This document shows, piece by piece, positions 26,775 through 34,744 of a DNA stretch of 64,000 bases. The stretch is from contig NZ_JABBKX010000003.1 of assembly GCF_012927745.1 (NCBI RefSeq), forward strand, positions 248,001 to 312,000, written 5' to 3'. This DNA is from Neoroseomonas marina (GTDB lineage Bacteria; Pseudomonadota; Alphaproteobacteria; Acetobacterales; Acetobacteraceae). The stretch's first letter is position 1, and the number at the start of each line of letters is the position of its first letter. The position numbers and the translations under genes are program-made. The notes beneath the pieces are model-generated. The model was not told where the DNA came from. It saw only the letters and a list, made by a program, of their open reading frames with translations, and ran no database searches.

Positions 26775-26968
26775 CCAGACAACTCCCAGTGTGACAGGCG
26801 CACGTTACGCTACCAGCCTACAGCCCCCGGTGCCAGAGAGGGGGCGGGGTGGCCCGTGCGCAAGGTCACGCTGGGCAAGGCGCCCGCGCCTCCCTTACGC
26901 TCTGCCGCCGGGGCCGCGCCCGCGCCATCCCGGCGCCCCGGGCGGCCAGGAACGACAGGGGTTCACGA

Positions 26969-28090
26969 ATGCAGACGACACGCAGGCTCGTGCTCGGCGC
27001 CGGTCTTGGCGCGCTCACCATCGGCCGGGAGGCATTCGCCCAGGGCGCCTCGGGCCCCATCCGCATCGCGACCGCCGGCCCGATGACCGGCCAATACGCC
27101 GCCTTCGGAACACAGATGCGCGAGGGCGCGACCCAGGCGGTCACGGACATCAACGCAGCGGGCGGCGTGCTCGGCCGCCAGCTCGCGCTCGAGATCGGCG
27201 ACGACGCCTGCGACCCGCGCCAGGCCGTCTCCGTCGCGAACCAGCTCGCGGCACGCCGCGTGCAGTTCGTTGCCGGGCATTTCTGCTCCGGCTCCTCGAT
27301 CCCGGCGCGCGACGTCTACGCCGAGGAAGGCGTGCTGCAGATGTCGCCGGCCTCGACCAACCCGCGCTTCACCGACGAAGGCAAGTGGAACACCTTCCGC
27401 ACCTGCGGCCGCGACGACCAGCAGGGACTCGTGGCGGGCCGCTACATCGTGCAGAACTTCCGCGGCAAGAAGGTCGCGATCCTTCACGACAACTCCGCCT
27501 ACGGCAAAGGCCTCGCGGACGAGACCAAGAAGGCGATGAACGCCGGCGGCATGCAGGAGACGATGTACGCCGCCTACACGCCGGGCGAGCGTGACTACAA
27601 CGCCCTGGTCAGCCGCATGAAGGCGGCGGGCATCGAGGTCATCTACCTCGGCGGCTACCACACCGAGGGCGGCCTCATCATCCGCCAGGCCAAGGAGCAG
27701 GGGATGAACGTCACCCTGATCGGCGGCGATTCGCTCGTGACGAACGAGTTCTGGCAGATCGCGGGCAATGCCGGCGAAGGCACGCTGATGACCTTCTCCT
27801 CCGACCCGCGGCGCCGCCCCACGGCGGCCGAGGTCGTGGCTCGCTTCCGTGCCCGCAACGTCGATCCCGAGGGCTACGTCCTCTACACCTACGCCGCCAT
27901 CCAGATCTTCGCCGAGGCGGCGAAGAAGGCGAACACCACGGATCCGCGCCGGCTCGCGCAGGTGATCAAGGCCGACGGTCCCTGGCAGACCGTGCTCGGG
28001 CCGATCTCCTTCGACGCCAAGGGCGACGTCACGGTGCCGGACTACGTCTTCTACGTCTGGCGCAACGGCACCTACGCCGAACTGTCGTAG
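26969..28090 (+). CDS. Branched-chain amino acid ABC transporter substrate-binding protein (LivK/J type)
   Basis: 373-residue periplasmic binding protein. The signal peptide MQTTRRLVLGAGLGALTIG ends in AFAQG (Arg-Arg start, possibly Tat). The mature part IRIATAGPMTGQYAAFGTQM and the disulfide-like C...FCSGSS region are typical of Leu/Ile/Val-binding proteins, as is YTYAAIQIFAEA near the end. It is a single-gene unit 8 kb from the second Liv operon, which lacks a receptor; serving that permease is plausible. A strong hairpin follows the stop. Confidence 0.9.
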   Translation: MQTTRRLVLGAGLGALTIGREAFAQGASGPIRIATAGPMTGQYAAFGTQMREGATQAVTDINAAGGVLGRQLALEIGDDACDPRQAVSVANQLAARRVQFVAGHFCSGSSIPARDVYAEEGVLQMSPASTNPRFTDEGKWNTFRTCGRDDQQGLVAGRYIVQNFRGKKVAILHDNSAYGKGLADETKKAMNAGGMQETMYAAYTPGERDYNALVSRMKAAGIEVIYLGGYHTEGGLIIRQAKEQGMNVTLIGGDSLVTNEFWQIAGNAGEGTLMTFSSDPRRRPTAAEVVARFRARNVDPEGYVLYTYAAIQIFAEAAKKANTTDPRRLAQVIKADGPWQTVLGPISFDAKGDVTVPDYVFYVWRNGTYAELS

Positions 28091-28108
28091 TCGCGGCGCG
28101 TCGCGCAG

Positions 28109-28136
28109 GGGCCTCGGCGGGCGACCGCCGGGGCCC
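28109..28136 (+). terminator. Terminator-like hairpin after the binding-protein gene
   Basis: GGGCC-T-CGGCGG, loop GCGA, CCGCCG-G-GGCCC forms a long GC stem 19 bases after the stop codon, followed by TTCGCG. No long T-run, so termination efficiency is uncertain. Confidence 0.55.
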
Positions 28137-28269
28137 TTCGCGTATCCGGGCGTGACCCCCGCGCCGCAGCCTTCGGTCGCCGGCGCCGACTCGATGCGAA
28201 GTGATTGCATCGGATGGCTGCCGCGGCGCAGCATGCTGGTGTCGTCAACGAACGAAAGGAGGTGATCCG

Positions 28270-28329
28270 GTGTCTCATCGCTCAACTCGGTCAGCCGCGG
28301 CCGCGGCCCGGATCACCGCAGCCGCCTAG
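28270..28329 (+). CDS. 19-codon micro-ORF with maximal Shine-Dalgarno sequence
   Basis: GTG start, product (M)SHRSTRSAAAAARITAAA, stop TAG. It is preceded at 28254-28268 by GAAAGGAGGTGATCC, the exact complement of the conserved 3' end of 16S rRNA (GGATCACCTCCTTTC), with 7 bases between AGGAGG and GTG. A terminator hairpin follows at 28378. The unit therefore looks like a short transcript with one tiny ORF. It could be a translated basic peptide, a regulatory leader or an RNA that binds ribosomes. No downstream plus-strand gene exists for it to attenuate. Confidence 0.45.
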   Translation: MSHRSTRSAAAAARITAAA

Positions 28330-28337
28330 GCTGCGGG

Positions 28338-29642
28338 TCACCAGGGTTCCGCGGGCCGGGCTCCGGCCACGCGATGGGAAGGCCCCGGCGGGCAACCGCC
28401 AGGGCCTTCTGCGTTTTCGGCCTCGGGGACGGACGGGCGCCCGGCCCGCGCCACCAGCAGCGTCCCGAGGCCACCCAGGATCGCCGCTGCCAGCACGGGC
28501 GCCGCATGTCCGGCGACCCCCGCCGCAGCCGCCAGCGCCGGCGGCGCCAGGAGCAGCGCGACGCCGCGGCTCGTGTAGAGCAGGCCCAGCACCCGCCCCG
28601 CGGCGCGCACGCCGAAACTGTCCGCGCCGAAGGCCGGCAGGAGGGCGACGAAACCACCCTGCAGCGCGCCGAAGATGAGCGCGAAGGCCTGCAGCGTGGC
28701 GGCACCTTCGGCCGCGGCCCAGAGCCCGAGGCTGCCGGCCATCCCCGCGCAGCAACCCAGGAAGGTGCGGCGGCGCCCGATGCTGTCCGACACCGCCGCG
28801 ATCACGAACCGTCCGGCGATGCTGCCCAGGCCGATCAACCCGAGGAGACCCAAGGCCTCGTCCCTCGGCAATCCGAGGTCGCGCGCCGTGCCGGCCAGCA
28901 TGGCCTGCGGCAGCGTCGCCGGCATCGAGATCAACAGCGTGCCCACCCAGGTCGCCGCGAAGGCGCGGCGACGCCACGTGAACGGGGATTCGTCGGCGGC
29001 TCGCGCCGCCCTCCCCCGGCGCGGCCCGCGGCGGCCTGCCGGTTCCAGCAGCATCGCCCCCACGGCGCCCACGAGCAGGGCCGCGATGCCGAAGATCGCG
29101 AAGGTCGCCCGCCAGTCGACCACGGCGAGGAAAGCCTGCGCGGCCGGAGGGACGAGGGCGGTGCCCACGCCTATGCCGCTCGCCGCGATGCCGGAGGCGA
29201 GGCCGCGATGGGCCGAGAAGCAGCGTTGGACAGCGGCCATGGCCGGCACGTAGGCGAAGCCGGTGCCGATGCCGATCAGCAGGCCATAGCCGGCGTAGAT
29301 TTCCGCCAGGCTGCCCGCAGCAGCAGCCACCAGCAGGCCGAGCCCCACCAGGGCGGTGCCTGCCGTGGCCGGTAGCCGCGGACCCACCCTGTCGGCCAGC
29401 GGCCCGCTGACCGCGCTGACGAAGAAGCAGGACGCGCCGGACAGCGCGTAGATGAAGGACACCCCGACCAGGTCGGTCCCGAAGTCGGCGGCGATCTGCT
29501 CGGCGAAGGCTGCGTAGGAATAGATCGCCCCGAAGCCGGCCATGACCAGCAGGAAGGCGCCTGCGACCACCCGCCATCCCGGATGGCGGCGCAGGCGTGG
29601 GCTCCGGCGGGGCGGACGGCCGGCCTGGTCGGCCATCGTCAC
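28338..29642 (-). CDS. MFS transporter (OFA/monocarboxylate-like)
   Basis: 434-residue major facilitator with about 12 membrane segments. Motif A-like GPLADRVGPR lies after the second segment and SDSIGRRRTF after the eighth, with central loop RRGPRRGRAARA. The closest type is the oxalate/formate antiporter or monocarboxylate-like group, but the substrate is unknown. The GTG at 29642 overlaps the stop of the upstream hydrolase (GTGA); ATG at 29636 is an alternative. The last residues (AEGPGGCPPGPSHRVAG) are encoded by a terminator-like palindrome, so the native C-terminus may have been extended. Confidence 0.8.
   Translation of the reverse strand: MTMADQAGRPPRRSPRLRRHPGWRVVAGAFLLVMAGFGAIYSYAAFAEQIAADFGTDLVGVSFIYALSGASCFFVSAVSGPLADRVGPRLPATAGTALVGLGLLVAAAAGSLAEIYAGYGLLIGIGTGFAYVPAMAAVQRCFSAHRGLASGIAASGIGVGTALVPPAAQAFLAVVDWRATFAIFGIAALLVGAVGAMLLEPAGRRGPRRGRAARAADESPFTWRRRAFAATWVGTLLISMPATLPQAMLAGTARDLGLPRDEALGLLGLIGLGSIAGRFVIAAVSDSIGRRRTFLGCCAGMAGSLGLWAAAEGAATLQAFALIFGALQGGFVALLPAFGADSFGVRAAGRVLGLLYTSRGVALLLAPPALAAAAGVAGHAAPVLAAAILGGLGTLLVARAGRPSVPEAENAEGPGGCPPGPSHRVAGARPAEPW
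28378..28410 (+). terminator. Rho-independent-like terminator downstream of the micro-ORF
   Basis: GAAGGCC-C-CGGCGG, loop GCAA, CCGCC-A-GGGCCTTC, then TGCGTTTTC on the plus strand. The hairpin lies inside the 3' end of the opposing MFS gene, whose last 24 or so codons it encodes. The T-tract follows on the plus strand, so it best serves the micro-ORF transcript. Confidence 0.6.
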
Positions 29643-30313
29643 TGTGCCGGCGCCTCGAGCCGGCGGGCGAGCCAGTCCGCGACCGCCTCGGCCACGGCGA
29701 GGGTCGCCACCGGATCGGGCCGGCCGCGGCGCCGCGAACGGCTCGCCGGATCCGGCAGCAGCACCCCGCCGGGCGCGGCGACCACCGGGAGATCCCAGCC
29801 ATGGGTGACCCCGGTCAGGGGCAGGCGCTCCAGCCCGGCCGTGCCGTCCAGCGCGGCGCAGTCGCCGGCATCGGGGCTCGCGAGACCATGCACCAGCAGG
29901 GCGGGCGCCACCCGCGGCACGATGATGAGGCCGCGGCAGCCAGGATCGAGCGCCACCACCGGCGCCTCCCCCGCCGCGAGCACCACCCGTGCCCCCGCGC
30001 CGAAGCCGATCAGCGCGACACGGCGCCCGGCGAGCGAGGGCCCGTCACCCGCCGCCCAGTGCCGGGCGAGGTCCTCGGCCGCCATGGACGGGGCGGGATC
30101 GGCCGAGGTGCGCGGCCCCTCCTCCCGCTCCTCGAGGTCCAACACGATGCTGGCGATGCCGCGGGCCGAAAGGGCATCGACATACGCCTCGGCCCGCCCC
30201 TCCTCGCCCGTGGCGTCGGGCAGCAGGATCGCGACGGGGGGACCGGAATGCTCCGCGGCGGTGGCGATGCCGGACGCGAGAAGGCAGATCAGCGGGAAGA
30301 TGGCGCTGCGCAT
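29639..30313 (-). CDS. Secreted alpha/beta-hydrolase-like protein lacking the nucleophile
   Basis: 224-residue protein with signal peptide MRSAIFPLICLLASGIATAA and a dienelactone-hydrolase-like core: strand PPVAILLPDATG, nucleophile-elbow region RVALIGFGAGARVVLA, then VHGLASPDAGD and GVTHGWD carrying the expected Asp and His. The elbow reads GFGAG, so the Ser/Cys nucleophile is replaced by Gly105. It is probably a binding or structural protein, not an enzyme. It is co-translated with the MFS transporter, which suggests a role in the same uptake or sensing process. Confidence 0.65.
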   Translation of the reverse strand: MRSAIFPLICLLASGIATAAEHSGPPVAILLPDATGEEGRAEAYVDALSARGIASIVLDLEEREEGPRTSADPAPSMAAEDLARHWAAGDGPSLAGRRVALIGFGAGARVVLAAGEAPVVALDPGCRGLIIVPRVAPALLVHGLASPDAGDCAALDGTAGLERLPLTGVTHGWDLPVVAAPGGVLLPDPASRSRRRGRPDPVATLAVAEAVADWLARRLEAPAQ

Positions 30314-30427
30314 GGCTGGGCTCCTGTCGCCCCCCATCGGGGCGTCGGCACCCTCGGGCAGCCAGGCGCCCGCAATCCCGAAAGAACTCCGAAACGATGC
30401 CGAAACCGGAGGGCGGCAGCCGGGCGT

Positions 30428-30477
30428 TGTGATCGCCATCACGACATTCGTGATCGGGCTGCGCTTTCCATTATGAT
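30428..30477 (+). promoter_or_regulatory. Palindromic operator and promoter between divergent genes
   Basis: TGTGATCGCCATCACG (30428-30443) matches the CRP-type pattern TGTGA-N6-TCACA except the last base. It overlaps a perfect inverted repeat ATCACGA-CAT-TCGTGAT (30438-30454). Twenty bases further lies TATGAT (30472-30477), a near-perfect -10 element pointing at the winged-helix/TPR gene, with no good -35. The half-sites occupy the -35 position, as expected for activator-dependent transcription. They may also control the divergent hydrolase-MFS pair. Confidence 0.5.
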
Positions 30478-30561
30478 TGCGGAGCGCGCCGCCCGGCCGG
30501 GAAGCCGGGTCCAACGCCGACGGCAGCGCCACGCATGGGGCATGCAGCAAAGGGGACGGCC

Positions 30562-32109
30562 ATGGCCGCCTCGACAGGAGACCGACGGATCGGCGGCAGC
30601 ACGCTCGACATCGAGCGCGGCATCCTGCGGCGCGCGGACGGCGCGGCGACGACCCTGCGTCCGAAGACGCTGGCGCTGCTGATCCTGCTGCACGATCGCG
30701 CCGGGCACCTCCTCGGCCGAACCGAGATCCTGGACACCGTCTGGCCCGAGGTGACCGTCACCGACGACAGCATCACGCAATGCATCGTCGAGATCCGTCG
30801 GGCGCTCGGCGACGACGGCGTCTTTCTCAAGACCGTGCCGCGCCGCGGCTATCTGCTCGACCTGCCGATCCCCGGCCCGGCGGCGGCGCCCGCCACCGCG
30901 CACTTTGCCTCGCCCTCGGTGCCGACCGTCGCCGTCATGCCCTTCCAGTTGTCGATGCACGATCCGGAGCTGTCGATCTTCGCCCGTGGCGTGCAGGAAG
31001 GCGTGGTCGGCGCCCTGGCCACGCTGCGGGAACCCGTGGTGATCTCGGCGAGCTCGACCCATTTCCCCGGCGCCGACTGCATGGATCCGCGCGCGATCGG
31101 CGAGCGGCTCGGCGTCGCCTATGTCGTCGCCGGCACCCTGCGGCGTGCCGGCGCGAGCCTGCGCCTGACGACCGAGTTGTCGGATGCGCGCACCGCCGCG
31201 GTGATCTGGCAGCGGCCCTACGACGTCTCGAACGCCGACACCTTCGAGACCCAGGACCGCATCGCCGCCATCATCGCCAACACCCTCGCACCCCGCGTGC
31301 AGGAGGCGGAACTCGTGCAGGCCCGGCGGCAGCGGCCGGTCGACCTCGGCGCCTATCGGCTGCTGGTGCAGGCGCGCCAGCTGATCTTCCGGATGGAACG
31401 GACCGCCTTCGAGGAAGCCGGCCGATTGCTGCACCGGGCCATCGCGCTCGACCCAGACTTTCCGCCGACCCACGCGACGCTCGCCGACTGGCACAGCCTG
31501 CGGATCAACCAGGGGTGGTCCGACGATCGGGATGCCGATGCGCGCGGGCTCGAGACCGCCATCGACGCCGCACTCGATCGCGATGCGTCGCACCCCCGGG
31601 CGCTCGCGATGCGCGGGCACAACCACACGATCCTGGGGCGTCGCTACGCGGATGCGATCAAGCTCTTCGAACGCGCGCTCGACGCCGCCCCCAACGATGC
31701 GGAAACCTGGCTCTGGACCAGCCCGACCTTCGCCTGGATGGGCGACGGCCCGGAAGCCGTGCGGCGTGCCGAGCGTGCGCTCTCACTCTCGCCGAGCGAT
31801 CCCCTCGCCTTCCGCTTCGAGCATTTCCTCTCGATCGGCCACTATGCGAGCGGCAACCACGCCGCTGCCGCCGATTGGGGCCTCCAGTCCTGGCGGTCGA
31901 ACCCGAACTACACGTCGAACCTGCGCGTGACGGCGGCCGCCTTGGCCGCCTTGGGCCGCGAGGCGGAGGCGCGGCCGCTGATCGAACGGCACCGCCGGCT
32001 CGAACCGCATTTCCGCGTGCGTCCGATGATCGACCGTCAGGCCTTCCGCGACGACGGCGAACGGCACCTCTACGGCGCGCGACTCATGGCGGCGGGCCTG
32101 CCCGCCTGA
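30562..32109 (+). CDS. Winged-helix (CadC/OmpR-type) regulator with TPR domain
   Basis: 515 residues. The N-terminus is a Trans_reg_C winged helix (LRPKTLALLILLHDRAGHLL, then DSITQCIVEIRRALGDD and KTVPRRGYLLD). A middle segment resembles the FlgO/TolB-N-like region seen in such regulators (VAVMPFQ to VAGTLRRAGASLRLTTEL). The C-terminus holds tetratricopeptide-like repeats (ALDPDFPPTHATLADWHSL and following). No transmembrane segment is seen, so it is a cytoplasmic sensor-regulator. Start ATG 30562 follows AAGGGGA; ATG 30535 is an alternative. It lies 25 bases before the PAP2-papain-ankyrin genes and probably belongs to the same transcription unit. Confidence 0.8.
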   Translation: MAASTGDRRIGGSTLDIERGILRRADGAATTLRPKTLALLILLHDRAGHLLGRTEILDTVWPEVTVTDDSITQCIVEIRRALGDDGVFLKTVPRRGYLLDLPIPGPAAAPATAHFASPSVPTVAVMPFQLSMHDPELSIFARGVQEGVVGALATLREPVVISASSTHFPGADCMDPRAIGERLGVAYVVAGTLRRAGASLRLTTELSDARTAAVIWQRPYDVSNADTFETQDRIAAIIANTLAPRVQEAELVQARRQRPVDLGAYRLLVQARQLIFRMERTAFEEAGRLLHRAIALDPDFPPTHATLADWHSLRINQGWSDDRDADARGLETAIDAALDRDASHPRALAMRGHNHTILGRRYADAIKLFERALDAAPNDAETWLWTSPTFAWMGDGPEAVRRAERALSLSPSDPLAFRFEHFLSIGHYASGNHAAAADWGLQSWRSNPNYTSNLRVTAAALAALGREAEARPLIERHRRLEPHFRVRPMIDRQAFRDDGERHLYGARLMAAGLPA

Positions 32110-32134
32110 CGGGTGATCGCGAAGGGAGACCAAG

Positions 32135-33076
32135 GTGACGATCCTGTTCTTCGGCAATGGTGGCGGCAACGGCGGCGGCAACGGTGGTGGCAACGGCGGC
32201 GGAAACGGGGGCGGCAACGGTGGAGGCAACGGGGGCGGCGCCGTTCCCTTCCTGATGCCCCTGGCGGGCCCGCTGGAGGTCCCCGGGACCGTGCCGCCGC
32301 TCGACAAGGGCGGCGGGCTGCGGGTGCTGCTCTGCGGATCGCCCGTCGCCGGCCAGTCGAACCGCACCGGGTTTCCGCGCACCGCCTGGTCGCCGGGGCT
32401 GCGCGCGCAGACCCTGCTCGCCGCCTTCGCACGAACCGATTGGGGCACGATCGGCGTCGATCCGCCGGTCGATACCGCTCCCTCTCTGGCCGGGGAGATC
32501 CGCGAGCTCCTCGAGAAGGCGGCCGCGCTGCGCGAGGCGCGGCTGCCCGAGATCCTCGCCCAGGCCGACGCGTTCGATACCTACTTCCTGCAGATGCTCG
32601 GCGCCGGCGGCGGGGCACGGCCGGCGGTGACCACGCTGGTCTCGGCCTGCATCGCGATCGGGCAGATGGTGGGCATGACCTACAAGTGGCAGTTCCAGCG
32701 CGCGCGCCCGGCGCAGGTGTATCCCGCGCTGCTGCCGGTCATCCCGACGCCGCCGCATGCGTCCTATCCCAGCAACCACTCGCTGCAGGCGCACCTGGTC
32801 GCCGCCGCCCTCGCCGAGATCTTCCCCGCCGGTTCCCTGGTGCGGGGCGCGATCGAGCCGGCACTCCAGGCGCTCGCGGACCGGATCGCCGAGAACCGCG
32901 AAGTCGCCGGCGTGCATTTCCGCACCGACAGCGAATGCGGCGAATACATCGCCGAGGCGATCAAGGGACGGCTCTTCGCCCTGCAGCCGTTCCAGGACCT
33001 GCTGCAGGAAGCGCGCAGCGAGATCGGCCTGCTCGAGGCCGGGCAGGCACCGAAGAGCACGAGCCCGGCGCCGTGA
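32135..33076 (+). CDS. PAP2 / vanadium haloperoxidase-like protein with Gly-Asn repeat head
   Basis: 313 residues. Residues 7-35 are seven GGGN-type repeats, then a PAP2-superfamily domain with K184...R191-P192 (KWQFQRARP), S213-N-H215 (PSNHS, where PSGH is usual) and R255...H261...D265 (REVAGVHFRTD). The three motifs define the phosphate/vanadate pocket shared by acid phosphatases and vanadium-dependent haloperoxidases. The soluble appearance and spacing favour the haloperoxidase-like branch. No classical signal peptide is visible. GTG start at 32135 after GAAGGGAGA. Overlaps the papain-fold gene by four bases (GTGA). Confidence 0.75.
   Translation: MTILFFGNGGGNGGGNGGGNGGGNGGGNGGGNGGGAVPFLMPLAGPLEVPGTVPPLDKGGGLRVLLCGSPVAGQSNRTGFPRTAWSPGLRAQTLLAAFARTDWGTIGVDPPVDTAPSLAGEIRELLEKAAALREARLPEILAQADAFDTYFLQMLGAGGGARPAVTTLVSACIAIGQMVGMTYKWQFQRARPAQVYPALLPVIPTPPHASYPSNHSLQAHLVAAALAEIFPAGSLVRGAIEPALQALADRIAENREVAGVHFRTDSECGEYIAEAIKGRLFALQPFQDLLQEARSEIGLLEAGQAPKSTSPAP
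32156..32239 (+). repeat. Seven tandem 12-bp repeats encoding GGGN units
   Basis: Seven in-frame 12-base units of the form AAY-GGN-GGN-GGC with synonymous third-base differences encode the Asn-Gly-Gly-Gly head of the PAP2-like protein. Copy number could vary by slippage; the silent differences between units suggest the array is old or selected at the protein level. Confidence 0.85.
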
Positions 33077-34209
33077 CCTGGCCGTTCCTGCAGACCGCTG
33101 CGGCCGAACTCGGGCTGCAGCCCGAACAGGTCGCCTTCCTCCGCGACGCGGCCATCCGGTCGTATGACGCGCTGCACAGCGTGCTTGCGGCGAGCCCGTC
33201 GCTCGATCGGCTGAGTCCCGCGCTCGAACGGCGGAAGCTGCTTGCGCTCCTCGAACCGATGCTGAGCGACGCCTATCGCGCGGCGCTGGCGCAACCGCAG
33301 CCGCGCATCGCCATCCCATCCGGCGCGCGATCGGCGCGCGACGGTGCCGTCGCAGGGCCGCCCGCCGACTGGCCGTCCCACAACCGGCCGGTCAAGCTGG
33401 GCGACGAGCCCGCGGATCTTCTGGCAGGCGGCGTGCGGGGCCTGTGGGGGCTGCGCGACCAGGCCGCAGCGCCGACCTGCGTCGGCTTCGCCGCCGCGGG
33501 CGCGATGGAACTCGCGCGGCGCACGCAGGGCCAGGCGCCGCCTGATTTCTCCGCGATCTTTCTCTACAATCGCATCCTCGCGCGGGGCAGCCAGGCCGCC
33601 GATGCCGCGAACGGCGCGACCAAGCTGACCGAAGCCCGCCAGGTCCTCGCGGATCTCGGCATCTGCCGGCGCGCCGATTGGCCCGACGATCGGCCGCGGG
33701 ACGACCAGCCGAGCGACGCCGCCCTCCACGCCGCCCAGAAGGAACGCACGGACGCCGTCGTGTCCTATGACCTCGGTGACCCGGACGTGGTGCCGCGGCC
33801 GCCAGGCGTGGCCCGGACGGTCCTCGACCTGCTGCGGTCGAACCCGCCACGCCCGGTCGCCATCGCCCTGCCGGAGTTCCGCGATCAGGATGCGCCGGCG
33901 AACGGGCCCTCGAACTGGTGGCAGGATGATCCGGTGGTCAGCGGCATCCTGTCCGATCCGACACCCAACATGGTCAGGCTCGATTCCGGACACGCCGTCT
34001 GCGTCGTGGGATTCCAGACGGATGCGACGGAGCCGCTCGGCGGCTGGTTCATCTTCCGCAACAGCATGGGCAGCCGCTGGGCGACCGGCGCACCCGACTT
34101 CAGCCGCCGCCCCGTCGTGCCGGGCCGTGGCTTCGGCGCGATCTCGGCAACCCATGTCGACCGGCATGTGTGGGAGATCTTCAGCCCTGCCGCCCGCCCC
34201 GGTCCCTGA
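33073..34209 (+). CDS. Papain-fold (C1A-type) cysteine peptidase
   Basis: 378 residues. After a 100-residue helical N-terminal region, possibly a pro-domain-like part, comes a C1 peptidase core. It has Q130 (oxyanion hole) and C136 in LRDQAAAPTCVGFAAAG, H307 in DSGHAVCVVGF and N330 in FIFRNSMGSRW. All four catalytic positions of papain are conserved. No signal peptide, so probably cytoplasmic or exported with partners. GTG start overlaps the stop of the PAP2-like gene, and the ankyrin gene begins inside its 3' end, giving a tightly coupled three-gene set. Papain-like proteases are uncommon in alphaproteobacteria. Confidence 0.8.
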   Translation: MTWPFLQTAAAELGLQPEQVAFLRDAAIRSYDALHSVLAASPSLDRLSPALERRKLLALLEPMLSDAYRAALAQPQPRIAIPSGARSARDGAVAGPPADWPSHNRPVKLGDEPADLLAGGVRGLWGLRDQAAAPTCVGFAAAGAMELARRTQGQAPPDFSAIFLYNRILARGSQAADAANGATKLTEARQVLADLGICRRADWPDDRPRDDQPSDAALHAAQKERTDAVVSYDLGDPDVVPRPPGVARTVLDLLRSNPPRPVAIALPEFRDQDAPANGPSNWWQDDPVVSGILSDPTPNMVRLDSGHAVCVVGFQTDATEPLGGWFIFRNSMGSRWATGAPDFSRRPVVPGRGFGAISATHVDRHVWEIFSPAARPGP

Positions 34210-34744
34210 CCCCCTCGACCGCTGGCGCGCCGCCGAGGCCGCGGCGACGGCGGGCGACATGCCCGCCTTCCGCGCCGCCCTCGGCGACCCGGAAGGCTTC
34301 CCGGACTGCCTCCTCGGCGTCGACTTCCTCGGCTGCGGGGACCGGCCGCTCGACATCGCGATCCGCTGCGGGCCGCCGCATTTCGTCGCCGCGCTGATCG
34401 CCGCGGGGGCCGATCCGCGCGCCGGGGCCGCGGATGGTTTCCCGCCGCTGTTCCAGGCGATCGACGCCCCGCGCGAGGACCGCCACGCCGTCCTCGCGGT
34501 GCTGCTGCGGGCTGGCGCCGACACCGAACAGCGCGGGTTGAACGATGGCACGGCGCTGCACCACGCCGTCTGGCGGCGCGACATCGTGGCGGTGCGGATG
34601 CTGCTCGCGCATGGCGCCGACATCACGGCGCGGACGCGCATCGACGATCTCTCGACGCCGCTCGAGGACGCGGAAGCGATGGGCTTCGCCGAGGCCGTCG
34701 CGCTGATGCGCCCGGCCCCTTCCCCACCGCGCGCGCGCCGCTAG
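34166..34744 (+). CDS. Ankyrin-repeat protein
   Basis: 192 residues with four or so ankyrin-type repeats: DRPLDIAIRCGPPHFVAALIAAGADP, FPPLFQAI...VLAVLLRAGADT, GTALHHAVWRRDIVAVRMLLAHGADI and a final capping unit, each seen in pieces. Ankyrin proteins bind other proteins. Here the gene starts 44 bases inside the papain-fold peptidase gene, so it may be an inhibitor, adaptor or immunity-like partner of that peptidase. That role is inferred from position only. Start ATG at 34166; other starts closer to 34210 are not obvious. Confidence 0.72.
   Translation: MCGRSSALPPAPVPDPLDRWRAAEAAATAGDMPAFRAALGDPEGFPDCLLGVDFLGCGDRPLDIAIRCGPPHFVAALIAAGADPRAGAADGFPPLFQAIDAPREDRHAVLAVLLRAGADTEQRGLNDGTALHHAVWRRDIVAVRMLLAHGADITARTRIDDLSTPLEDAEAMGFAEAVALMRPAPSPPRARR

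Noticed and set aside
30535-30561. Upstream ATG as start of the winged-helix/TPR regulator
   Set aside because: The ATG at 30562 has a better-spaced AAGGGGA site and removes nine residues with no domain role. The choice remains uncertain.
32156-32239. Short regular repeats considered as a CRISPR array
   Set aside because: Units are 12 bp with no spacers, and they encode in-frame Gly-Asn repeats.
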